Positions 15,720-23,096 of a stretch of DNA of 40,523 nt are shown here, in pieces. Made by a program: the position numbers and the translations under genes. The DNA lies in NCBI GenBank assembly GCA_022824735.1, contig JAJDZI010000056.1, positions 1 to 40,523 of the forward strand, given 5' to 3'. The DNA is from Nitrospirales bacterium (lineage in GTDB: Bacteria; Nitrospirota; Nitrospiria; Nitrospirales; UBA8639). The notes beneath the pieces were generated by a model that saw only the letters and a program-made list of their open reading frames with translations, had not been told where the DNA came from and made no database searches. Position 1 is the stretch's first letter, and every line of letters begins with the position of its first letter.

Positions 15720-16082
15720 ATGATAGACGTCGTCCTTGGCGTGGCGGTCATGGGGACGGTCGGGGTGCTGATCGGCATTCTCCTGGGCGGCTCCTTTCTC
15801 TATTTCGCGTCGGGCCTTGGAGTCCTGTTGGGGGCGGGGATCGGTCTCATTGGCGGACGCCGGTTTTTTCTCGGTATTTTTGTCGGTACGCTTTTGGGGG
15901 GTGCGCTGGCCTGGGCCGTTTCCGGACCGGAAAATATCACGGTCGGCGCGGGGTCCGGCGCGGCGATGGGCGGATTTTTGGGGATTTGGATCTCCATGTT
16001 GATCGACGTGTTTTGGAGAAAACCCGTGCAGGCCGCTCCCGACCACGAAGCGGAGGCGGGGACGGGAAGCGGAGGCGGTTGA
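15720..16082 (+). CDS. small Gly-rich membrane protein
   Basis: The start ATG at 15720 follows AAAGGAACC. Upstream in-frame starts are rejected because they overlap the DUF3047 gene. The 120-aa product has four hydrophobic stretches rich in glycine ([20 protein letters not shown], residues 15-34, then GLIGGRRFF and [17 protein letters not shown]) and a short acidic, Gly-rich tail. Glycine-zipper packing is likely. No family is recognised. It sits between the DUF3047 gene and two membrane-anchored FGE-fold genes, all on one transcript. Confidence 0.6.
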   Translation: MIDVVLGVAVMGTVGVLIGILLGGSFLYFASGLGVLLGAGIGLIGGRRFFLGIFVGTLLGGALAWAVSGPENITVGAGSGAAMGGFLGIWISMLIDVFWRKPVQAAPDHEAEAGTGSGGG

Positions 16083-16104
16083 CCGTTTATCGGGGATCAG
16101 GGTT

Positions 16105-17028
16105 ATGGAAAATCGCGGGGTGCTGATCGGGTCCATCATCTTTGTGTTTGCTTCGTTCATCCTGATGATGGTGATGCTGATCTATGAAACGTATAAGGGG
16201 CAGCAGGAATTGGACCGGCTGGTATCGAAGTCGCAGACGACCAAGCCCCGGGTCATCGCTCCGGTGAAAGTCCAGGATTTTTCCATGTATCGGACGATGG
16301 TCGGCAATGAAGGCCGTGAGATGGTCGAGATTCCCGAAGGCCCCTTTACCATGGGCAATGATCAGGGCGATCCCGATGAAGCGCCGGCTCATCCGGTGTA
16401 CGTGCGGACGTATTTCATCGATTTGAAGGAAGTCACCCAATCGGAATACGCGCGTTTCGTCAAGATGACCAAGCGGGAGCAGCCCCAGGTGCCGGTTTTT
16501 GAAGAAGACATTGCGAAACTCGTTGACCCGGACTTTCCCGTCGTGGGGATCGGCTGGAACGATGCCTTCGGGTATTGCCGGTGGGCCGGGAAACGATTGC
16601 CGACCGAAGCCGAATGGGAGAAAGCCGCTCGCGGCGAAGGGCGGCGGCTCTACCCCTGGGGGAATGAGTTCAGCTACATGGTTTCCAATATTGACGGGGA
16701 AGAGGACGGGTTTCAATATCTGTCGCCGGTCGGGTCTTTTGAGGGCGGGCGGAGTCCGTATGGGGTTTACGATATGACGGGCAACGTGGCGGAATGGGTG
16801 GCGGATACGTATGATGTCCAATATTATCAGAATTCGCCGTTTCGCGACCCTCCCGGTCCGGACAGTACGGAATTCAAGGTCATTCGCGGCGGGACCTGGC
16901 GCGATTCCAAACTCAACGCGAGATTGACCAAACGGTTTTCGGCCAAAATGTGGCGAACCGACGCGACAATCGGCTTCCGGTGCGCCCAGGACGTCGAGAC
17001 CGCCGAGACTGTCGAACAGGCACCCTGA
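16105..17028 (+). CDS. membrane-anchored FGE-sulfatase-fold protein 1 lacking catalytic Cys
   Basis: The 307-aa protein has an N-terminal TM anchor (VLIGSIIFVFASFILMMVML, residues 5-24), a linker, and an FGE-sulfatase (SUMF1) domain from about residue 70. Family landmarks are present: MVEIPEGPFTMGNDQGDPDE, the GKRLPTEAEWEKAARG motif, LYPWGNEF, SPYGVYDMTGNVAEWVADTY and the closing IGFRCAQ. The RGGTWRDSKLNARLTKRF segment, where true formylglycine-generating enzymes carry a Cys pair, has none, so sulfatase activation is unlikely. Non-catalytic FGE folds serve as binding or scaffold proteins. Its place beside bd-like oxidase copy 1 suggests a periplasmic structural or assembly subunit. Confidence 0.83.
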   Translation: MENRGVLIGSIIFVFASFILMMVMLIYETYKGQQELDRLVSKSQTTKPRVIAPVKVQDFSMYRTMVGNEGREMVEIPEGPFTMGNDQGDPDEAPAHPVYVRTYFIDLKEVTQSEYARFVKMTKREQPQVPVFEEDIAKLVDPDFPVVGIGWNDAFGYCRWAGKRLPTEAEWEKAARGEGRRLYPWGNEFSYMVSNIDGEEDGFQYLSPVGSFEGGRSPYGVYDMTGNVAEWVADTYDVQYYQNSPFRDPPGPDSTEFKVIRGGTWRDSKLNARLTKRFSAKMWRTDATIGFRCAQDVETAETVEQAP

Positions 17029-17064
17029 CGATCCCGGAGCGGGGGCTATTGAGGTTCCGCGCCC

Positions 17065-17979
17065 ATGGACGGAAGACTGAAACTGATCCTGCTTGCCGTG
17101 ATCTTATTCATGGTGGGCATGCCGGTATCGGGCATTCTGCGCGGGACCAAGGCTCCGCCGCCTGACCCCGAACTTGCAGAGGTCGTCGAACCCCTTGGGG
17201 AGACCGGCGATTCCCTGTCCGATCCCTCCCGGCCGATCCTCCCCGAAGACATGGTGTTCATCCCTCCCGGACAGTTCGTCCAGGGGACCAGCCAGGGCGG
17301 GTTCAATGAACGTCCCGAACGTGTCGTGACCCTTGACGGATTCTGGATCGATCGCTATGAGGTCACGAACCACCATTATCTCCGGTTTGTGGAACAGACC
17401 GGACACCGCAAACCCGGTCCTCCTTCCCGCTATGCCAGACGGTTGGCCCAATTGCGCGGGCCCAACCAGCCGGTGGCTTACGTCTCCTGGCATGATGCCG
17501 ATGCGTATTGCCAATGGAGGGGAAAACGCCTACCCGGGGAAGCGGAATGGGAAAAGGCCATGCGGGGGATTGACGGCCGGTTATGGCCCTGGGGGAATTC
17601 TCCGCGAATCCACAAAGCCAACCTGGGCGGGGTGGAGGACGGCTATGAAGCGACGGCGTCGGTTGGTTCGTTCCCATTGGACCGAAGTCCGTATGGTGTG
17701 TACGACGGCTTTGGCAACCTCATGGAATGGACCCATAATTGGTATGAAGAGCAAGTTCGGCATCCCAATGAGCCCGAACCCGAAGAGGCGAATTTTGCCG
17801 ATCGCGGAGGGTATAAGACCCTGCGCGGCGCCGGATATACCAGTTACGGCAACGATTTGCGGATTACAGCCCGGAGTTTCATGGTTCCCGACTTTCGCGA
17901 CGAAACCATAGGCTTCCGCTGCGTGGCGTCAGAGCAAAAACCGTCGGCCCACACGCTTCTCGGAAGTAGCGAAGGCTAA
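17065..17979 (+). CDS. membrane-anchored FGE-sulfatase-fold protein 2 lacking catalytic Cys
   Basis: This is a 304-aa paralogue of the preceding gene, 36 bases downstream. It has an N-terminal TM segment (LKLILLAVILFMVGMPVSGI), a Pro-rich linker, then MVFIPPGQFVQGTSQGGFNE, the GKRLPGEAEWEKAMRG motif, SPYGVYDGFGNLMEWTHNWY and a closing ETIGFRCVASEQ. The segment LRGAGYTSYGNDLRITARSF again lacks the cysteines needed for formylglycine formation. Two adjacent, diverged copies suggest a heterodimer or two distinct docking subunits on the periplasmic side. It is the last gene before a 120-bp hairpin element. Confidence 0.83.
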   Translation: MDGRLKLILLAVILFMVGMPVSGILRGTKAPPPDPELAEVVEPLGETGDSLSDPSRPILPEDMVFIPPGQFVQGTSQGGFNERPERVVTLDGFWIDRYEVTNHHYLRFVEQTGHRKPGPPSRYARRLAQLRGPNQPVAYVSWHDADAYCQWRGKRLPGEAEWEKAMRGIDGRLWPWGNSPRIHKANLGGVEDGYEATASVGSFPLDRSPYGVYDGFGNLMEWTHNWYEEQVRHPNEPEPEEANFADRGGYKTLRGAGYTSYGNDLRITARSFMVPDFRDETIGFRCVASEQKPSAHTLLGSSEG

Positions 17980-17991
17980 AGGAGCCTCTGA

Positions 17992-18111
17992 TTTACTGTG
18001 ATAGCGGGATGCAGGGCAAGGCGTCCCGGAGCGAAACCCGAAGCTTATCATCGAGATAGGTGAGGGTTGAGCGAGGACACAACGCAGCCCTGCGCCCGAT
18101 AGTGCAGTAAA
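17992..18111. repeat. 120-bp imperfect inverted-repeat element
   Basis: The left arm begins TTTACTGTGATAGCGGGATG and the right arm, reverse complemented, begins TTTACTGCACTATCGGGCGC. Both then continue into CAGGGC. The whole element can fold on itself. It lies at the boundary between the copy 1 and copy 2 oxidase regions and is followed by a fragment of the MITE-like repeat (about 18115-18146). No ORF is inside. Confidence 0.6.
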
Positions 18112-18148
18112 CATGTCCTCGACGTTCTTAATCGGGGATCAGAGGTTC

Positions 18149-18253
18149 CTAGAGGAAGTCGAAGTAGTAGAGGATCAGAAAGACGGCCAAAAGAATATTG
18201 ACAACCATTCCGGCCAACACTATAATGTCGAACAATTTTGCGTTATTGCGCAT
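18149..18253 (-). CDS. 34-aa single-TM mini-protein (minus strand)
   Basis: The reverse strand from ATG 18253 to TAG 18149 encodes a short charged start (MRNNAKLFD), one long hydrophobic helix (IIVLAGMVVNILLAVFLILY) and the end YFDFL. The codons are unbiased and the preceding ribosome site is weak (GGTAAG). The clean one-helix layout with charged flanks is nevertheless what a small membrane subunit looks like. It is divergent from the two mini-ORFs at 18357 and 18499. Confidence 0.45.
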   Translation of the reverse strand: MRNNAKLFDIIVLAGMVVNILLAVFLILYYFDFL

Positions 18254-18294
18254 TGTCTTACCGTATCCGCGAACAGTGGTTGTTGAGTACCACA

Positions 18295-18322
18295 TCTTGA
18301 AGAAATGTGTCAAGAGTATAAT
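18295..18322 (+). promoter_or_regulatory. candidate promoter with inverted repeat for the oxidase copy 2 operon
   Basis: A perfect -10 TATAAT (18317-18322) is preceded directly by the inverted repeat TCTTGA-N9-TCAAGA (18295-18300, 18310-18315). No well-spaced -35 is visible, so an activator bound at the repeat is conceivable. It lies 35 bases upstream of the first mini-ORF of this operon. Confidence 0.4.
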
Positions 18323-18356
18323 TTATTAAGGTCAAACATCTAGAAGGAAGATCAAG

Positions 18357-18470
18357 ATGGCAAAAAGTGATCCGCTTCCGATCAAGCTGGGCAAGGCGAT
18401 TTTCTATGTGACCTGCGCCGTGAGCTTGTGGTTCTTTTATTGGTTTGCCGGCATACAATGCCCTTGTTGA
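18357..18470 (+). CDS. 37-aa single-TM mini-protein upstream of bd-like oxidase
   Basis: The ATG at 18357 follows AGAAGGAAG with suitable spacing. The product starts MAKSDPLPIKLGKAIFYVTC, continues with an aromatic helix AVSLWFFYWFAGIQ and ends CPC. One TM helix with positive residues at the start predicts N-in topology. Known bd oxidases use tiny single-helix subunits (CydX/CydH type), and this ORF has the right size, position and topology, although no sequence match to CydX is apparent. It lies 28 bases upstream of the next mini-ORF. Confidence 0.62.
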   Translation: MAKSDPLPIKLGKAIFYVTCAVSLWFFYWFAGIQCPC

Positions 18471-18498
18471 AGAAGGGAACTGAAGGGGAGGAGTTTCT

Positions 18499-18615
18499 AT
18501 GCAAACCGTTCTGTACCTCATCATCTCGATCGTGATCTCCGTGGCATATTTTCAGTTCATCGACTGGGCTCTGATGGATATGCAGGGGTTGGACTATTTC
18601 TACATTCTGAGGTAA
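18499..18615 (+). CDS. 38-aa single-TM mini-protein upstream of bd-like oxidase
   Basis: The ATG at 18499 is preceded by GGGGAGGAG, a strong ribosome site with 6-base spacing. The product is MQTVLYLIISIVISVAYFQF followed by IDWALMDMQGLDYFYILR: one TM helix and a short amphipathic, aromatic C-terminus. It ends 85 bases before oxidase copy 2 and is on the same strand. The strong ribosome site and location make it a likely real small subunit or assembly factor of the oxidase. Confidence 0.65.
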   Translation: MQTVLYLIISIVISVAYFQFIDWALMDMQGLDYFYILR

Positions 18616-18700
18616 GCACTAATCAGTCGTCATTCTGAAAAACGCAACTATAAAGGCTTATTGTTCTTTGAGTAATTTCAAAGAAAGAAGGAGGTTGGTC

Positions 18701-20665
18701 ATGGGTCGCCTCACGAGTGGACGGGCCGGGAAGAAATTTCTGGCAGTCACCGGTCTTTTTGCAATGGGAGCCATGTTGTTGCTCCCGATTTTTGTGGCAC
18801 TGCCGGCGTTGGCCGGCGGGGGTGCTCCCGCAGCAGGCGGGCCGCCTCCGGACGTCGTAGCCGCCCAGGAAGCCGAAGGCGCCGAAGGCGAAGAAGCCAA
18901 GGTCGAAATCGGCAGGGACGTCTACTACAAAACGGAAGGTCCGGTCGTTGGCGCGCCGGCTCCCAAGACTCAAGATACGGCAGAATTTTATCCCCGGTAC
19001 AACTTCGAAAGCCGGGTTCTTCTTTGGGTCGCCAACCAACAGCACCTGTACTATGGCAGCTTTGTGCTGGCCGTCCCGATTTTCTGTATGTGTATCGAGT
19101 TTGCCGGGTTGGTGAGTAAAGACAAGGAGATGGCGAAGAAGTATGACCAATTGGCTTATGACTTCATCAAAATCAGCCTGACCGCGTACTCGCTGACGGC
19201 CATCCTCGGTGGTATTCTCATCTTCACCTTCCTGACGTTGTATCCCGCCTTCTTTGGTTATCTTTCCAGTATTTTCCGTCCCGTGATGCATATCTATGCG
19301 TTGATGTTTGTGGCGGAAAGCGGAACCCTCTACATCTATTACTACGGGTGGGACAAGATGAAAGAGGGGATGTTGAAATGGCTGCACGCCAGCATGTCCG
19401 TCGTGCTGAACGTGATCGGGACGGTGTTGATGTTCCTGGCCAATTCCTGGATCGGTTTCATGATGTCGCCAGCCGGCGTCGATGAGCAGGGCCGGTATCT
19501 TGGTAATATCTGGCACGTGCTGCATACGGCGCTCTGGAATCCATTGAACGTGCACCGGATTCTCGGGAATATGGCTTTCGGCGGCGGCGTGGTGGCGGCC
19601 TATGCCGCTTACCGGTTCCTGTCGGCGAAGAATGATGAGGAGCGCGCGCATTACGATTGGATGGGGTATATCGCCATGGCCCTCGGGGTTGCCTTCCTGA
19701 TTCCCCTCCCGTTTGCCGGCTATTGGCTCATGCGCGAGGTGTATGCCTATCGTCAACAAATGGGTATTACCTTGATGGGCGGGTTGCTGGCCTGGTTGTT
19801 CATCATTCAGGCTACCATGATCGGCATCCTGTTCCTGACGACGAACTACTACCTCTGGCAGGCGCTCGGACGAATGACTGGAGGTGAGCGGTTCCAACGC
19901 TATATCAAGTACTTCGTGTTTATTCTGGTCGTGGGTCTCCTGGTCTTTATTACCCCGCATACCATCGTCATGACGCCGGCTGAGTTAAAGGCCATGGGCG
20001 GTCAGCAGCATCCGGTACTGGGGAACTATGGCGTGATGTCGGCTAAAAACGGCGGCATTAACGCGATCATCATGACCACGATCGCCAGTTTCATATGGTA
20101 TCAACGCGGTAACAGGGTGCCCGCGGTAAAATGGGCGAAGTTCGGGAATATCTTCCTGATCACGTTCTTTGTGGTGGCCCATCTGAACAATATCTGGGTG
20201 GCCTGTTACGGGTACTTCATCCCTGCGAACGTGCGAATCGGTCTCTCGGTTCCACAGGTCGCCGGTACATTGTCCTGCCTGTTTATCGGTTCGGCCTTGA
20301 ACCTGGCCATGTTGAAGCAGTCCAGGGAACTTGGGCCGATCCGGTGGGGTCAGATTGCGCCGCGTTCACAGTATGCCCTGATTATGCTGGCAACGGCCTT
20401 TACATGGATGATGGGACTGATGGGGTATATCCGGTCGTCCGTGCGGTTGTTCTGGCACGTCAATGAGATTATGCGTGACAATTCGCCATGGGCGTACACG
20501 CATACCATTGGTTTTGGGGCCAACGTGATCTCCTTTAACGTGTTGTTCTTCTGGATCACGATCATGTTCGTCTTTTGGCTTGGGGCACTGGGAGCCAAGA
20601 AAGCGCCCGTGCCTGCGACGCAGCCCGTTCCGGGTACCGCGCCGCAACCTGCAACTGGTCATTAA
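18701..20665 (+). CDS. cytochrome bd-like oxidase, copy 2 (probable main terminal oxidase)
   Basis: The ATG at 18701 follows GAAGGAGG. The 654-aa protein has an N-terminal signal/TM segment, an Ala/Gly/Pro-rich periplasmic stretch, GRDVYYKTEG (71-80), then about 13-14 TM helices. Conserved candidates shared with copy 1 are H115 (NQQHLYYGSF), E206, H229, H272/H275, H285, H420 (ITPHTIVMTP), H437 and H586 (FWHVNE). Histidines unique to this copy are H197, H494 and H601, which may complete a metal site. The N-half is CydA-like; the C-half is not CydB-like. In Nitrospira such proteins are proposed to reduce O2. Two mini-ORFs upstream and cytochrome c genes downstream suggest a complex that takes electrons from cytochrome c, not only from quinol; this is inference. 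Confidence 0.88.
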   Translation: MGRLTSGRAGKKFLAVTGLFAMGAMLLLPIFVALPALAGGGAPAAGGPPPDVVAAQEAEGAEGEEAKVEIGRDVYYKTEGPVVGAPAPKTQDTAEFYPRYNFESRVLLWVANQQHLYYGSFVLAVPIFCMCIEFAGLVSKDKEMAKKYDQLAYDFIKISLTAYSLTAILGGILIFTFLTLYPAFFGYLSSIFRPVMHIYALMFVAESGTLYIYYYGWDKMKEGMLKWLHASMSVVLNVIGTVLMFLANSWIGFMMSPAGVDEQGRYLGNIWHVLHTALWNPLNVHRILGNMAFGGGVVAAYAAYRFLSAKNDEERAHYDWMGYIAMALGVAFLIPLPFAGYWLMREVYAYRQQMGITLMGGLLAWLFIIQATMIGILFLTTNYYLWQALGRMTGGERFQRYIKYFVFILVVGLLVFITPHTIVMTPAELKAMGGQQHPVLGNYGVMSAKNGGINAIIMTTIASFIWYQRGNRVPAVKWAKFGNIFLITFFVVAHLNNIWVACYGYFIPANVRIGLSVPQVAGTLSCLFIGSALNLAMLKQSRELGPIRWGQIAPRSQYALIMLATAFTWMMGLMGYIRSSVRLFWHVNEIMRDNSPWAYTHTIGFGANVISFNVLFFWITIMFVFWLGALGAKKAPVPATQPVPGTAPQPATGH

Positions 20666-20693
20666 TCATTAACTTTGCATGAAATACGTGATG

Positions 20694-20732
20694 ATGAGGC
20701 TATCCTGATGCTAACGGTCAGGGTAGCCTCAT
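20694..20732 (+). promoter_or_regulatory. intercistronic hairpin between oxidase copy 2 and the dihaem protein
   Basis: The 15-base arms ATGAGGCTATCCTGA (20694-20708) and TCAGGGTAGCCTCAT (20718-20732) pair with a single mismatch around a 9-base loop. No U-run follows. It ends 4 bases before the GGAGGGG ribosome site of the next gene. It may act as an RNA processing or stability element, a partial terminator, or a translational control hairpin that sets subunit ratios. Confidence 0.6.
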
Positions 20733-20747
20733 TTGTGGAGGGGCAAA

Positions 20748-22067
20748 GTGGTTGAATTACTTACGGAAGCAATTTCGATTGGATGGCCGGCATTCGCCTT
20801 TTTGATAGGGCTGCTCTTTTATTTTCAAGCCAAAGCGACTGATCCCGCTCAAAAAAAGAATGTCACGTTCAAGACGTTTATCGGCATGTTGTGCGCACTC
20901 ATGGCTTTTATTGCCATTGCGAATTACAAGAATAATTTCTATGGAGAAAGCCGCTTGCTGCCTGTCTCTTTGGTGATGATTACGTTCCTGGCCTATATCA
21001 TGGGCATCTATTTCACCAATATCGGGGCACTCATGAAAATCGGCGGCTTTATGTTTTTCGTGGCTGCGGCCTTGTCCGGGTATGGTAATTGGTTGCCCCA
21101 GGTGGAAGGGGGATTCCCGCCGCCGGAAGTCAAGCTGGACTTCCAGAGCATGACGTCCCAGCAGTTGGGTGACGAGGGCGAAAAGATTATCTTCGGCGGT
21201 CTTGGCCAGAGTAAAGTTCAGGGCGCAATCGGGAAAGGCCAGTGTCCTCTCTGTCACGGTTTCAACCAGGGCTTCCTGAGTGAACGGGCCCCGAATTTGT
21301 GGGACGTTCCTGCTCGAGCCGAAGAACGGTTGAAACACGAAAAATATCATATGAACGATCCGGGTTCGCGTGACACCGTGCAAAAGGAAGCGTTTGAGGG
21401 TTCCGGGACGGCGACGACCGGCCAGGAGTATATCGCCGAGTCTCATGCTTGCCCCAGTTGTTTTGTCGTCCCCGGATTCGGCGTGAAAGGAACGAATGAC
21501 ACGGAAAGCCCGATGCCGAGAATCCATAAGCCACCCATTTCTCTGACTATTGGCGAGTTGGCGGCCGTGGATACGTGGCTGTACGTTCGGGAAGGGAAAG
21601 AAGCGCCGACGTACGAGGAAATTCAATCGTCGTATGAAAAATTCATTCCCGAAGCTGACCGGCCCCAGGCGAGTGCCGAAGGGGATGAAGGCGCCGCCGG
21701 CGGTGTGCTGGCCACTGGTGAAGAGCCGATTACGGACCTCTTCATGAAAGCCGGATGTCCGGCCTGTCATACGATTCCAGGGATTGAAGGGGCAACCGGA
21801 AAAGTCGGTCCCCTCTTGATGGAAGGCAGTAATGCTCCCAAGCGGTTGAAGGATCCGGGGTATGCGGGTCATGCCACGTCGGCTCGTGAATACATTACCG
21901 AGTCGATTTTGAATCCGAGCATGTATGTGGTGAAGGATTTCCCGGATAACCAGATGCCGAAAGATTTCGGACTGAAACTCAGCGCGGGAGCCGTTAATAA
22001 AATCGTGGATTACCTGTCCAGCTTGAAGGAAGGACAGGATTTGCCATCATTGGAAGATTTTAATTAA
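20748..22067 (+). CDS. membrane protein with two cytochrome c domains
   Basis: The GTG at 20748 has GGAGGGG 4 bases upstream. The in-frame TTG at 20733 would sit inside the hairpin and is rejected. The 439-aa product begins with four TM helices (roughly residues 10-28, 42-60, 70-90, 94-112), then a periplasmic part with two c-type domains. Haem sites are CPLCH (166-170) and CPACH (337-341), with probable Met ligands at M256 (SPMPRIH) and M403 (NQMPKDF). A third cysteine pair, C235-P-S-C238-F, lacks the histidine; in the second domain the aligned stretch is NPSMY, so this is an added Cys pair and not a lost haem. The gene lies 82 bases after oxidase copy 2 and probably supplies electrons to it. 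Confidence 0.85.
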   Translation: MVELLTEAISIGWPAFAFLIGLLFYFQAKATDPAQKKNVTFKTFIGMLCALMAFIAIANYKNNFYGESRLLPVSLVMITFLAYIMGIYFTNIGALMKIGGFMFFVAAALSGYGNWLPQVEGGFPPPEVKLDFQSMTSQQLGDEGEKIIFGGLGQSKVQGAIGKGQCPLCHGFNQGFLSERAPNLWDVPARAEERLKHEKYHMNDPGSRDTVQKEAFEGSGTATTGQEYIAESHACPSCFVVPGFGVKGTNDTESPMPRIHKPPISLTIGELAAVDTWLYVREGKEAPTYEEIQSSYEKFIPEADRPQASAEGDEGAAGGVLATGEEPITDLFMKAGCPACHTIPGIEGATGKVGPLLMEGSNAPKRLKDPGYAGHATSAREYITESILNPSMYVVKDFPDNQMPKDFGLKLSAGAVNKIVDYLSSLKEGQDLPSLEDFN

Positions 22068-22107
22068 TCCTTAAACTCTGTGAGTCAGAAAACAGGAGTT
22101 TAATACG

Positions 22108-23073
22108 ATGACCTGGTTAAAGTTAGTCGAAGGCTACATGCCGATGCAGATGATTTCGGAGTTGGCCTGTTCGATTCTGGTGTTTGCGCTGATCAACTGG
22201 TCGCTGAATCGGGCGGGCATGGGCATTCCCAAGTTCTGGGCGGGGGTAGGCGTGTGGATCTACATCCAGCTCTATTTGAAATACCGCATTTATCCGCCGA
22301 TCCCCTTCAGTGTGCGAGCGATTTACGGGACGGTGTCCGCCTGTGGCATTTTCATGTGGGTGTCCGGGTCGGAAGACGCGTGGCAGGAATTCAAGCGGCC
22401 GGTGATCAACGTGATGGATGGCATCAGCGGGTTTCACAAGAGTATGCGCACCGTGGCGTTGATTGTCATTCCGCTGGCGTTGGGCGGCTTTGCCTATAAC
22501 TCGTTCCTGCCCAGTTTTGAAGAACCCATCGAGTTGCGGACCGTGCATCCGGCGCCGCCGGCCACGACGAAAGTGCACGGGAAGACCTTTGTGCTGCAAG
22601 TGGTCGAGAACCCCTATCGAGTGAACAACGAGGGGAAGTACGATCAGGCGTACACGGACGCGCGGATCGTGGAGCAGGCCATGGGGCGGTTGATGAAGGA
22701 CGTGAATGACCCGAATTACAACCCGTGGGATCCCAATGCCGAAGGCTATACCAAGTACGTGCGGGAAGGGGGCGAGATCTTCTTTCAGAACTGCCACTTC
22801 TGTCACGGGGACAACCTGAACGGGCGGGGCTTATGGGCGTACGCCTTCAACCCGATTCCGGCGAACTTCACGGATGCGGGTACGATTGCCCAGTTGCAGG
22901 AGACGTTCGTGTTCTGGCGGGTCTCGAAAGGCGGGATCGGCCTGCCTGGTGAAGGGTTCCCATGGGCCTCGGTGATGCCGCCCTGGGAGCAACACCTGAC
23001 GGTGGATGAAATCTGGAAAGTGGTCATGTTCGAATATTGGCACACGGGCTACTATCCCCGGACCTGGGATTAA
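22108..23073 (+). CDS. membrane-bound monohaem cytochrome c
   Basis: The ATG at 22108 follows ACAGGAG. The 321-aa protein has four hydrophobic helices in its first 130 residues (SELACSILVFALINWSL, FWAGVGVWIYIQLYL, AIYGTVSACGIFMWVSG, VALIVIPLALGGFAY). A periplasmic domain follows, with one haem motif CHFCH (229-233), NLNGRGLW, and a likely axial M290 in ASVMPPWEQHLTVDEIW. The layout parallels the preceding gene, with an N-terminal four-helix part then haem c, suggesting they form a complex together with the dihaem EB_dh protein 23 bases downstream. The function as an electron-transfer subunit is inferred from the haem site and operon. Confidence 0.85.
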   Translation: MTWLKLVEGYMPMQMISELACSILVFALINWSLNRAGMGIPKFWAGVGVWIYIQLYLKYRIYPPIPFSVRAIYGTVSACGIFMWVSGSEDAWQEFKRPVINVMDGISGFHKSMRTVALIVIPLALGGFAYNSFLPSFEEPIELRTVHPAPPATTKVHGKTFVLQVVENPYRVNNEGKYDQAYTDARIVEQAMGRLMKDVNDPNYNPWDPNAEGYTKYVREGGEIFFQNCHFCHGDNLNGRGLWAYAFNPIPANFTDAGTIAQLQETFVFWRVSKGGIGLPGEGFPWASVMPPWEQHLTVDEIWKVVMFEYWHTGYYPRTWD

Positions 23074-23096
23074 GCGGAGAGGAGCGGAGACGAGCC

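Noticed and set aside
16105-17979. Sulfatase-activating formylglycine-generating enzymes
   Set aside because: Fold motifs match, but the catalytic Cys pair is absent in both and no sulfatase is nearby.
18623-19960. 445-aa minus-strand open frame
   Set aside because: Antisense to bd-like oxidase copy 2; His/Gln/Glu-rich composition typical of a shadow frame.
13187-20665. Ordinary CydAB quinol oxidase genes
   Set aside because: Each protein is much longer than CydA, the C-terminal half is not CydB-like, and no cydB follows.
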